Positions 52,811-60,899 of a DNA stretch of 64,000 bases are shown here, in pieces (the stretch's first letter is position 1; each line of letters starts with the position of its first letter). A program made the translations under genes and the position numbers. Source of the stretch: Bacteroides sp. GM023. Its GTDB lineage: Bacteria > Bacteroidota > Bacteroidia > Bacteroidales > Bacteroidaceae. Below the pieces are notes generated by a model. The model searched no databases, was not told the origin of the DNA, and saw only the letters and a list, made by a program, of their open reading frames with translations. Location: positions 62,001-126,000 of the forward strand of contig NZ_JAAXGE010000009.1 of the NCBI RefSeq assembly GCF_014750685.1, written 5' to 3'.

Positions 52811-53477
52811 TATGAAAATAAATAAACTTTTTATCGCTATACTCTTTTCAGTTGTCGGATTATTTTCCTTGACTTCCCTTCAAGCACAAGAAGCTAAAAC
52901 CTTGTTTGTGAATATGCCGGATTCTTTGAATCCCTTACTGACTAAAGTGAATCGGGCGGATTGTGTGGATTTTTTGGAAAGCAAAATGAAGGCACAAGTA
53001 GAAAATCGTTTTGGAAAGAAGTCGGAAATGACTGAACTTGGAAAAGACTACATCCGTATGCAAATGTCTCCGCAAACTACATGGCAGATGAAAGTCTTGG
53101 CATTGAATGATACAACGAACGTGATTTGTACGGTTTCTACCGCTTGCGCTCCGGCTTGTGATAGTAGTATCCGTTTTTATACGACTGCCTGGAAACCTCT
53201 TACCGAGTCACAGTTCATTACACTGCCTGTAATGAGCGATTTTCTGAATACGCCGGACTCGGCAGCTATCTATGACTTTGATGAGGCTAGCCGTTCAGCC
53301 GATATACTTTTAATGAAAACTGATTTCAACAAAGAGAATGCAGAGCTGACCGTTACACTTACTACTCCTGACTATATGTCAAAAGAAACGGCAGAAAAAC
53401 TGAAACCGTTTCTCCGCCGTCCTATTGTGTATCGTTGGGAGAATGGAGCTTTTACTAAATTGAGAATTGAGAATTAA
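52803..53477 (+). CDS. DUF3256 family secreted protein
   Basis: A 224-aa secreted protein, signal peptide ending SLQAQ. It fits the Bacteroides-specific DUF3256 family (TLFVNMPDSLNPLLT near residue 35); function is unknown. A CAPAC pair (about 120-124) may form a disulfide. The start could also be the second ATG at 52812 (MKINK), which avoids the overlap with the transporter. The last codons (LRIEN and stop) are encoded by the left arm of the AT-rich inverted repeat at 53466-53533. Confidence 0.82.
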   Translation: MIDMKINKLFIAILFSVVGLFSLTSLQAQEAKTLFVNMPDSLNPLLTKVNRADCVDFLESKMKAQVENRFGKKSEMTELGKDYIRMQMSPQTTWQMKVLALNDTTNVICTVSTACAPACDSSIRFYTTAWKPLTESQFITLPVMSDFLNTPDSAAIYDFDEASRSADILLMKTDFNKENAELTVTLTTPDYMSKETAEKLKPFLRRPIVYRWENGAFTKLRIEN

Positions 53478-53533
53478 AAATTGAGAAATAAGCTATGCAG
53501 CGCGCAGCCATTTCTCAATTTTTAATTCTCAAT
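53466..53533. terminator. 24-bp perfect inverted repeat, bidirectional terminator
   Basis: Left arm 53466-53489 (ATTGAGAATTAAAAATTG...) and right arm 53510-53533 (...CAATTTTTAATTCTCAAT) are perfectly complementary with a 20-nt GC-rich loop. It lies between convergent genes, 3 nt from the kinase stop. The same sequence in one orientation is at 5057-5090. Confidence 0.8.
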
Positions 53534-53535
53534 TT

Positions 53536-54624
53536 TTAATTTAATAAGCATTCATTGATGAATGACACCATTTCCGGTGTGTGTGCTTCTACGCTTTGAA
53601 GTAATTTGAACTGTGCTTTCGTACGAACCAGGTTATGTTCGGGATATTTAATCTTGTAGTAAGTATCTCCATTGATATAATCGGCAAGGAAACGTACGCA
53701 TTGCATATATGGGAATAAAGCAGCAGCATAAGGAAGATTTTCTATCTCAATCGGTGTCAGGAATGACTTGGCACCTTTTAAATATCCCTTGGTAAATGCT
53801 TTGAATATGTCCATATTGAAGTTTACGCGGTCGAGGTCTTTGTCATCCTCATCACCTGTGTTGGCTCCTGTACGCAGGAAGTCACCGTAATCGGAGAATA
53901 TAAAGCTAGGCATCACTGTATCCAGGTCGATAACGCAGAGTACTTTACCCTCTTCGTCGAACATCATATTATTAACTTTCGTATCGCAGTGGCATACACG
54001 TTTCGGCAACTTACCTTCTCGGTACAGACGTTCTGCTTTGCACATTTCGTCTGCACGCTTTTCTATTTCATCCAGAAAATATTGCACTTCTGCTACTCGT
54101 CCTGCAGCATTGGCAGCAACGGCATCGCGTAGTTGTTTCAGACGGAACTCCATATTATGAAAATCAGGGATAGTCTCACCCAAAGTTTCGGGAATATCTG
54201 CCAACATGGCCTGGAAGTTACCAAAAGCTTCTCCGGCATAATTTGAGTATTCGGGATTTACCGTTTCATAAGTCTTGGCACGTGGAATAAATACCATAAC
54301 GCGCCAATAATTATCACCGTCGAACCAGTAAGTCTTGCCTTCTTCTGTTTCAAGGAAGGACAGAACTTTACGGTCGATATCGGATTCTCCTGCTTCAGTC
54401 AATTTCTTGCGGATATGTCCTGTTACGGCAGCAATATTGGATTGAAGCATTTCTACATTCTGAAAGATGGCATGGTTGATACGTTGCAAAACGTAGTCAG
54501 GGGCGTCTGCTTCTTTCGTGTTTACTTTGTAAGTGTCGTTGATAAGTCCTGCTCCCAACGGTTTGATTTCTTCTACCGTGCCTTGGACTTTGAATTTAGC
54601 TACAATGCTAGATAAATCTTTCAT
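53536..54624 (-). CDS. Amino-sugar kinase, aminoglycoside-phosphotransferase fold (NahK-like)
   Basis: A 362-aa kinase of the APH/choline-kinase fold, similar to the N-acetylhexosamine 1-kinase group (old name 'mucin desulfatase'). The catalytic loop is HCDTKVNN (His212, Asp214, Asn219), followed by IDLDT (Asp233/Asp235) for metal. The nucleotide-binding strand is PLGAGLINDTYKV. Position after GH2 and near GH109 suggests it phosphorylates GalNAc or GlcNAc released from mucin glycans; the sugar is inference. It lies 31 nt after the GH2 gene. Confidence 0.85.
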   Translation of the reverse strand: MKDLSSIVAKFKVQGTVEEIKPLGAGLINDTYKVNTKEADAPDYVLQRINHAIFQNVEMLQSNIAAVTGHIRKKLTEAGESDIDRKVLSFLETEEGKTYWFDGDNYWRVMVFIPRAKTYETVNPEYSNYAGEAFGNFQAMLADIPETLGETIPDFHNMEFRLKQLRDAVAANAAGRVAEVQYFLDEIEKRADEMCKAERLYREGKLPKRVCHCDTKVNNMMFDEEGKVLCVIDLDTVMPSFIFSDYGDFLRTGANTGDEDDKDLDRVNFNMDIFKAFTKGYLKGAKSFLTPIEIENLPYAAALFPYMQCVRFLADYINGDTYYKIKYPEHNLVRTKAQFKLLQSVEAHTPEMVSFINECLLN

Positions 54625-54654
54625 GGGTCTTTTCTTTAAAAATTTATACTAAGG

Positions 54655-57600
54655 TTATTGATAATCGTATTTAGCTGCTTCATTAACCTGATTGGCTGAA
54701 CGAACGGGAACCAAGGTGAATCCCCAATTGTATTCGCGATTGGCAGGAATCTGATAGAAAGGTTCAGGGCGTGCTCCCCAACTGTCATAACCACCGACTC
54801 CCTGTTGCTTCATGTCTACACAGACTTCTACGAAATCCCTTGGAGTGATGTCATTGACATGGTGCATTCTTCGTAATACGTTGCGGGCAGCCTTCTCGTC
54901 ATGATTGGCAACTTCTTCCGGGCTGAAGTTGTTCCATTGATAAGGGTGGGGCAGGGCTTCTTCCGAGTCGAAGTCTTCGATGGAGTTGCGTAAAGCATTG
55001 AATCCGACAAGACTATCGGCTACAATAGCCAGTCCGTTACCTTTATCGGGTGATAGTGCAATCCAGCGGGTATCCGTACGATGTCCGTTTTCCTGCGGGC
55101 GAACGTAGTTGAAATACATCTTGTCTGCTGTTGTCTTGTATACTCCAACAAGAGTACCATGATTACGGTCGATATAATTTTCTTCCGGGCCACGGCCGAA
55201 ATATTGCACATTATTCATTTGTGCCGGCAGACGGAAACGTACGCCGATACGGGGAACTTCCAGTTTCGAAGCAGCCTTACGGGCCGCATCACTTCCGGGA
55301 GTGAAGGTTGCCGTGCGGGTAGCTTCGGACGCTTCTGTCTCTGTCGCTTTCATATCTGTAGATGTAAACTTGGCATTTACGTTTACGACTCCGCTCGGAT
55401 AAATCTTATAAGTAACGACATAGAGATTGCCGGCAGCCAATAGATAAGTCACTTTCAATGAAACAACTTTATTCTCGGTAGTTATGCTGGCATCTGTCAC
55501 TTGGAAATTCTTGCTTGATTGTTTCCAAACCTGCAAACGTTTGGGGGCGCTGTTTCCATAATCATTGTCATTAGGAGCACGCCAGAAGTTGGGTTGGATA
55601 CCAAATCCGTCTTTGAAATATTCCGTTCCGTCTACTTTATAAGAAGTAACCAATCCGCTTTTCTTGTTAAATACAAAATTCACCTTTGAGGATGAGGCCA
55701 TTAGTTCATCTCCTTGCGTGGATGTATTCAATGCAGGACCACTGACTTTATATCTTCCTTTCTCTGCCTGGATAGGAAGCTGGAACTGGTCGTATGCAAT
55801 TTCATATCCAACAGGAATCAACGGTTCCGGTTCCGTAGTTGTCACGCTGAAGTTGACAAAATATTCTGTTCCCGGTTGGGCTTTCAGACCATTTACCGGT
55901 ACTGAAAACTCTTTGGATGCTTGCGGAGCAATATCCAGGGAGACTTTTCCACCTCTTATTATCTTACCATTGGCAAGTACATTATAATGAATCTGGTACT
56001 TTTTCAGATTAGTGAAGTAGAAACGGTTGGTGATTTTGAATTTACCGGATGCGGCATCTGTTGCTTCAAAGCCTACGTTCTGATGTACATATTTAATCTC
56101 TGCCATTGCCGGATGCGGACCACGGTCGGGGTTGACAAGGCCGTTGCAAAGGAAGTTACCGTCACTAGGTGCATCTACACCGAAGTCACCACCGTAAGCC
56201 CAATATTCTCTTCCGTTCTTATCTTTCTGAAGGATACCTTGATCCACCCAGTCCCAAATATATCCACCCTGAAGGTTCGGATATTTATAGATAGCCTGCC
56301 ATTGTCCCCACAAGTTTCCGGTGGAGTTACCCATGGCGTGTGCATATTCGGAAGGAGCTACAGGACGGTCGCTGCCGTTCTTACCAATATTTTCCAGCCA
56401 GTCGGCACCCGGATATTGGGGAACATACATATCAGAGTTCCATTCCCATTGCGCACGCTCATAGTTTACAGGACGTGCCATGATGTCTTTATCCGCTTCT
56501 TTCACCCAAAGATAGGTCTGATAGAAGTTATATCCATTTCCGGCTTCATTACCCAGTGACCAGAAAGTGACACTCGGATAATTCTTGTTGCGTTCGAACA
56601 TATTGATAGTACGATCCATGTGCGGTTTCAGCCATTCCGGGTTGTTACCTAACGAGCCGCCTTTACGCAGGTCGTAATACATGCCGTGACTTTCGACATT
56701 TGCTTCATCGTAGACATATAGTCCGTATTCATCGCAAAGTTCATAGAAACGACGGTCTTGCGGATAGTGGCAGAGACGTACACTGTTTAAGTTGTGCTGT
56801 TTCATCAACTCGAAGTCGCGACGCATTAAATCTTCTGTTACATAATGCCCTGTTTCAGGATTATGTTCATGGATATTCACACCTTTCAGTTTCAACGGCT
56901 GTCCGTTGATAAACAGACAAACATAAGGTTGTCCATTAGCTGCTTTTTGTTCTATAGGTTTAATTTCTATACGACGGAAACCGACATTGAACGGGATAAT
57001 TTCGTTTACCATCCCATTTTCTTTTACTGTCAACAGTAGTTTATATAGGTTCGGATGCTCCGATGTCCATGTACTTACGTCAGTTAGATTCTTGTCGAAA
57101 GAGAGAGTACGTACTTCATTCGAAGGAACATAAGCCGTTTTTTCTTCCGTTGCAACGACTTTTCCCTGAGCGTCCAATAACTCATAAACCAGTGTAAGAT
57201 TGGTCGCTTCTTTTTCGTGGTTTCTCAAATCCACATTCAGACCGAAAATACCATTCTTGTAGCTGTCGTCCAATGTAGATTTAACCCGGAAGTCCTTGAG
57301 GGCAGCTTTGGGTTGTGAATATAGAAAGACATCACGTTCAATACCACTTATGCGCCAAAAGTCCTGACATTCGAGATAAGAACCTGTGCTCCAACGGAAG
57401 ATTTTTATAGTAAGCACGTTCTTGCCGGGCTTCACGTATTTGTTAATTAAGAACTCGGCGGGATTCTTTGAATCTTCACTGTATCCTACTTCCTGTCCGT
57501 TGATATATACATATACACCCGATTTTGCACCTGACAAATGCAGGTAAATATCACGTCCGTCCCAATCAGCCGGGATGTCTATATCACGGCGATATACGCC

Positions 57601-58047
57601 TACCGGATTAGCTTCGGGAAGGGTAGGGGGCTGCGGATGGCGCGGTTTGAATTCATACCCATGATTGGTATAAATAGCTACTCCATGACCTTGAACTTCC
57701 CAGTTGCCCGGAACTGTTATATCATTCCAGGATGCAGTGCTGACGGAAGGGTCAGTAATGTTATCGGGAAGATTCTTGTAACTGTCTACGAAGAAGAATT
57801 TCCAGGTACCGTTCAGCAACTGGTAATATTTACTCTTTTCGTATTTCCCGGTCAGTGCGTCCGTGCGGTTGTCATACGTCATAAAAGAAGTACGTGGATA
57901 CTCCTTGTTGACTGAAACCACCTGTACGTCCTGCCAGTAGGGTTTCACGGCTTTATCAGCCTTTGCACTCAATGCTGTCAGGGAAAATATTCCCATGAAA
58001 ATGCCTGTTAATAAATTGGGGGTTGGTCGAAATTTCATGTTTTTCAA
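54655..58047 (-). CDS. GH2 beta-galactosidase
   Basis: A 1130-aa secreted enzyme of the long LacZ type, which removes beta-linked galactose from glycans. Signal peptide about 1-30 (ALSAKA). Domains in order: sugar-binding (about 45-230), immunoglobulin-like (about 235-360), catalytic TIM barrel (about 365-660) and a C-terminal beta-sandwich (small-chain type). Catalytic residues: acid/base Glu501 (FWSLGNEAG) and nucleophile Glu567 (PSEYAHAMGN). It is co-transcribed with the YitT gene upstream (20-nt gap) and the kinase downstream (30-nt gap). Confidence 0.95.
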   Translation of the reverse strand: MKNMKFRPTPNLLTGIFMGIFSLTALSAKADKAVKPYWQDVQVVSVNKEYPRTSFMTYDNRTDALTGKYEKSKYYQLLNGTWKFFFVDSYKNLPDNITDPSVSTASWNDITVPGNWEVQGHGVAIYTNHGYEFKPRHPQPPTLPEANPVGVYRRDIDIPADWDGRDIYLHLSGAKSGVYVYINGQEVGYSEDSKNPAEFLINKYVKPGKNVLTIKIFRWSTGSYLECQDFWRISGIERDVFLYSQPKAALKDFRVKSTLDDSYKNGIFGLNVDLRNHEKEATNLTLVYELLDAQGKVVATEEKTAYVPSNEVRTLSFDKNLTDVSTWTSEHPNLYKLLLTVKENGMVNEIIPFNVGFRRIEIKPIEQKAANGQPYVCLFINGQPLKLKGVNIHEHNPETGHYVTEDLMRRDFELMKQHNLNSVRLCHYPQDRRFYELCDEYGLYVYDEANVESHGMYYDLRKGGSLGNNPEWLKPHMDRTINMFERNKNYPSVTFWSLGNEAGNGYNFYQTYLWVKEADKDIMARPVNYERAQWEWNSDMYVPQYPGADWLENIGKNGSDRPVAPSEYAHAMGNSTGNLWGQWQAIYKYPNLQGGYIWDWVDQGILQKDKNGREYWAYGGDFGVDAPSDGNFLCNGLVNPDRGPHPAMAEIKYVHQNVGFEATDAASGKFKITNRFYFTNLKKYQIHYNVLANGKIIRGGKVSLDIAPQASKEFSVPVNGLKAQPGTEYFVNFSVTTTEPEPLIPVGYEIAYDQFQLPIQAEKGRYKVSGPALNTSTQGDELMASSSKVNFVFNKKSGLVTSYKVDGTEYFKDGFGIQPNFWRAPNDNDYGNSAPKRLQVWKQSSKNFQVTDASITTENKVVSLKVTYLLAAGNLYVVTYKIYPSGVVNVNAKFTSTDMKATETEASEATRTATFTPGSDAARKAASKLEVPRIGVRFRLPAQMNNVQYFGRGPEENYIDRNHGTLVGVYKTTADKMYFNYVRPQENGHRTDTRWIALSPDKGNGLAIVADSLVGFNALRNSIEDFDSEEALPHPYQWNNFSPEEVANHDEKAARNVLRRMHHVNDITPRDFVEVCVDMKQQGVGGYDSWGARPEPFYQIPANREYNWGFTLVPVRSANQVNEAAKYDYQ

Positions 58048-58067
58048 TATTGGTTTTTCATTCTTTT

Positions 58068-58958
58068 TTATTTTACTTTAATATGATCAAATCCTTCTCC
58101 GTAAACTCCGATGACCGCACTTTGCGAAACAAATGCGTTGGGGTCTATATCTTTTATCAACCGGAATATAATGGGCGATTCCCTCTTTTTGGCAAGTACG
58201 AACATCATCTTGATTTCCCGTCCTGTATAGAAACCGCTTCCATTGATAATAGTGACTCCGCGATGCGGATATTCGTTGATGCACCGTCCTATTTCTTCAT
58301 ATTTGTTGGATATGATAAAGAACTGTACGGACTGTCGTGCACTATTCACTACCTGATCGAGTACGAAGCTACAAATATATAGAGTTACGAATCCATACAC
58401 TACTTTTTCCCAGTCTTTTAAGACAAAATAACTGGATGATATAATAATCATATCACAAATTAATACGACCCTTCCTAGTGTGATATCCCGGTATTTGTTG
58501 ATAATAGCCGCAATAATGTCAGTACCGCCGGTACTTCCGTTAGCTGAAAAGGCGACACCAATACCACCACCGCAGAAGGATGCTCCGATGACACATGCCA
58601 TAAAGGGTTGGTCTTGAAGCAGACTGATACCTGCCGCTAGCTTTTGGATGACAGACAGAAAAAAGGTCAACGTGAATACACCGAAGATTGTCTTGATACA
58701 GAACTTCAAACCCAAGAGCTTGAGAGCTAACAACAGCAGGAAGAAATTGATGGCAAAATACGTATATTGCACAGGAAAGCCGGTTGCCCAATATACGATA
58801 GAAGCAATACCCGGTACTCCCCCGGTGGTGATATCGTTAGGAAGTAGAAATACAGTCCAACCGATACCATACATAATCATGCCGACGGCAATCATTACAT
58901 AATCTCTGGCTTCACGGATAATGCTTTGCTTGGAAGGCTTTGGAATAGCTGTTTTCAT
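58068..58958 (-). CDS. YitT family membrane protein
   Basis: A 296-aa YitT/DUF161 protein with about six membrane segments (about 20-200), including GGVPGIASIVYWATG and GGTDIIAAIINKYR, and a cytoplasmic DUF2179 domain (about 210-296, with YPHRGVTIING). The family's transport role is unknown. In B. thetaiotaomicron, from memory, a YitT gene sits in the mucin locus at the same position. Confidence 0.92.
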   Translation of the reverse strand: MKTAIPKPSKQSIIREARDYVMIAVGMIMYGIGWTVFLLPNDITTGGVPGIASIVYWATGFPVQYTYFAINFFLLLLALKLLGLKFCIKTIFGVFTLTFFLSVIQKLAAGISLLQDQPFMACVIGASFCGGGIGVAFSANGSTGGTDIIAAIINKYRDITLGRVVLICDMIIISSSYFVLKDWEKVVYGFVTLYICSFVLDQVVNSARQSVQFFIISNKYEEIGRCINEYPHRGVTIINGSGFYTGREIKMMFVLAKKRESPIIFRLIKDIDPNAFVSQSAVIGVYGEGFDHIKVK

Positions 58959-58992
58959 AAATGTGATTATGATATTCTATAAAATGTTCAAA

Positions 58993-59052
58993 CACGAACC
59001 TATGAATAATCCGGCTTTGGGGGGGAAAGCCGGATTGGTTCGCAGTGTTCGT
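58993..59052 (-). other. GC-rich hairpin with G7 loop
   Basis: AATCCGGCTTT (59008-59018) and AAAGCCGGATT (59026-59036) pair perfectly over 11 bp around a loop of seven G (C7 on the minus strand). CACGAAC (58993-58999) and GTTCGTG (59046-59052) form an outer stem. No T-run follows, so it may be a processing or partial termination signal between GH109 and YitT. Confidence 0.65.
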
Positions 59053-59076
59053 GCAAAAAAGGAAAATTCTATTTTA

Positions 59077-60486
59077 TTATTTTGCAAAAGCGTGACGGTA
59101 GCCTTGTACCTTATTCCATCCGCCGCGAGTGAAATCGGGAACTTCAACCGGAGCCGAATTGTTTTCGATAGAAAGGCGGGTAAGTTCAGCCATACAGCAC
59201 CATTCTGCAAGGTCGTAAACGTCCATGTCCAATGGCAGACCATTCTGCAAACAGTATGCCAGGCGATAGTCCATGATAAAGTCCATACCACCGTGACCAC
59301 CAACTTTCTTAGCAGTCTCTTCCAGTTCGATGTGAATAGGATCTTTGTATTTATCCATCAAGGCTTTCTTAACATCTGCAGGAACAGAACCATGTGCGTT
59401 CAGATTTTCGTGATTAGGAACATCGTTAGAATCAATTTGTGAAGGTCTCAAACAGTATTCTTCAATCGGATATTTGCTTGCATAACCATCAGCACCTACT
59501 ACCTGATACATACGGCTGTATGGACGGGGAGTCATTACGTTATGCTGAATCAACATAGTCTTACCGTTTTCAGTGCGAATCAATGTTGAAGTCTGGTCAC
59601 CATTCTGGAAATCAGTAACTTCTTCACCTGTCTGCTTTTTGATATAAGCCGGTCCGTTGACAGCTTTTGTATCCATAGAAACCAATGTTTTCATGCGGTC
59701 ACCACGGTGGATATTGAGAACCTGACAGGCAGGGCCCATGCCATGAGTAGCATATACATCACCACGATGCTTATGATTGTAATCCATTCTCCAGTTATCC
59801 CAGTATTCAGGCCAGAAATCTTCCAGATTATGGATGTATGAACCTTCTACGTGAAGTACTTCACCGAATACACCTTGTTGAGCCATGTTCAAAGAAGTCA
59901 GTTCAAAGAAGTCATATACACAGTTCTCAAGTTGCATACAGTGCTTACGAGTTTTTTCGGATGTATTGATTAATTGCCAAATTTCGTCCAGTGTCATAGC
60001 AGCGGGAACTTCGATAGCCACGTGCTTACCGTGCTCCATTGCATAAACACCCATTTCTGCATGGTGCTTCCAGTCTGTTGCGATATACACGAGGTCGATA
60101 TCGTCACGTTCGCAAAGTTGTTTCCATGCATCTTCCGAACCGCTGTAAGAAGCAGCTTCTGCCAGTCCGGCATTTTTCAGGATTTCCTGTGCTTTCTCAA
60201 CACGTTCAGGGCGCAGGTCGCATAAAGCTACAACTTTACTGCCTGGAATATGTGTCCAACGTGCAACAGCACCGGGACCGCGCATTCCTAAACCGATGAA
60301 ACCGACACGTACAGTGTCAATCTTAGGAGCAACGAGTTGGATTACATCTTCTTGCCCTGCAGGACGAACAGGTGTTTCTACTTTAATAGGAGTAAAGGCT
60401 TGTGCTGCCTTTGGTTGTGTGCAACTGGTGTGCCAAGTCAACAAAGTGAGACCGATTGCAACGGCTGTTAGTAGTTTCTTCATCAT
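59077..60486 (-). CDS. GH109 alpha-N-acetylgalactosaminidase
   Basis: A 469-aa secreted NAD-dependent glycoside hydrolase that cleaves terminal alpha-GalNAc (blood-group A and mucin core structures) by an oxidation-elimination mechanism. The lipobox-like HTSC (Cys22) suggests a lipoprotein. The Rossmann motif is GFIGLGMRGPG (about 63-73); later GH109-type motifs are THGMGPACQ (with the catalytic-region His) and GGHGGMDF. These, rather than just the Gfo/Idh fold, support GH109. It starts 414 nt after the M60 gene and has a -7 box at 60536-60543. Confidence 0.92.
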   Translation of the reverse strand: MMKKLLTAVAIGLTLLTWHTSCTQPKAAQAFTPIKVETPVRPAGQEDVIQLVAPKIDTVRVGFIGLGMRGPGAVARWTHIPGSKVVALCDLRPERVEKAQEILKNAGLAEAASYSGSEDAWKQLCERDDIDLVYIATDWKHHAEMGVYAMEHGKHVAIEVPAAMTLDEIWQLINTSEKTRKHCMQLENCVYDFFELTSLNMAQQGVFGEVLHVEGSYIHNLEDFWPEYWDNWRMDYNHKHRGDVYATHGMGPACQVLNIHRGDRMKTLVSMDTKAVNGPAYIKKQTGEEVTDFQNGDQTSTLIRTENGKTMLIQHNVMTPRPYSRMYQVVGADGYASKYPIEEYCLRPSQIDSNDVPNHENLNAHGSVPADVKKALMDKYKDPIHIELEETAKKVGGHGGMDFIMDYRLAYCLQNGLPLDMDVYDLAEWCCMAELTRLSIENNSAPVEVPDFTRGGWNKVQGYRHAFAK

Positions 60487-60535
60487 TTTTTAAGTTTTTA
60501 AAATAGGGGTTATTTGTTGTTTTTCATTCCGCTGT

Positions 60536-60543
60536 CAAAAGTA
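60536..60543 (-). promoter_or_regulatory. -7 box of GH109
   Basis: Minus strand TACTTTTG followed by ACAG, about 50 nt before the ATG; -33 is not clear. Confidence 0.5.
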
Positions 60544-60764
60544 GTAATTAATAGTCAATTATGTATATCTGTAACAGATATTTTTACTATAAATTCATAT
60601 TTCAGGTAGAAAATGAGTCCTACTTTTTTCTTTGATTTCATCTTGTCTTAATGTGTTTGCGTTGCGACGGTAATACTTCGTTAATACGGAATAAATACAC
60701 GTGGAAAAAGCATAACCCTATGTTATGATACTTTTTTTAGCATTTCTTAAATATCCATAGGAAT

Positions 60765-60887
60765 ACTGATTATCACAACGCATCCATATAAAGGACACGC
60801 ATTGAGGAACTTCTCCTAAAAAGAAACGGCCTTTTTAGTATAGCTTAACGTTTTAGTGCCCTTTACTTGAATGCGTTGATAATCTGT
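60765..60887. repeat. Imperfect long inverted repeat with inner hairpin
   Basis: Left arm 60765-60798 (ACTGATTATCACAACGCAT...GGACAC) and right arm 60856-60887 (GTGCCC...ATGCGTTGATAATCTGT) pair with one 2-nt bulge and a few mismatches. Inside, CTAAAAAG (60816-60823) and CTTTTTAG (60831-60838) form a perfect 8-bp stem. It ends just before the M60 stop (60900). Confidence 0.75.
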
Positions 60888-60899
60888 GTTAAGTAATAA

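Larger units (their letters stand above)
60487..60899. other. Gap between M60 and GH109 genes
   Basis: 413 bp with no gene. It contains a GH109 -7 box (60536-60543) and the inverted repeat at 60765-60887. The middle part (60600-60760) is AT-rich without clear features. Confidence 0.65.

Noticed and set aside
55921..56559. 212-aa plus-strand ORF inside GH2
   Set aside because: It is antisense to the catalytic domain of the beta-galactosidase.
58921..59442. 173-aa plus-strand ORF across the GH109-YitT gap
   Set aside because: It is antisense to GH109 and YitT ends and spans the GC hairpin; no domain is visible.
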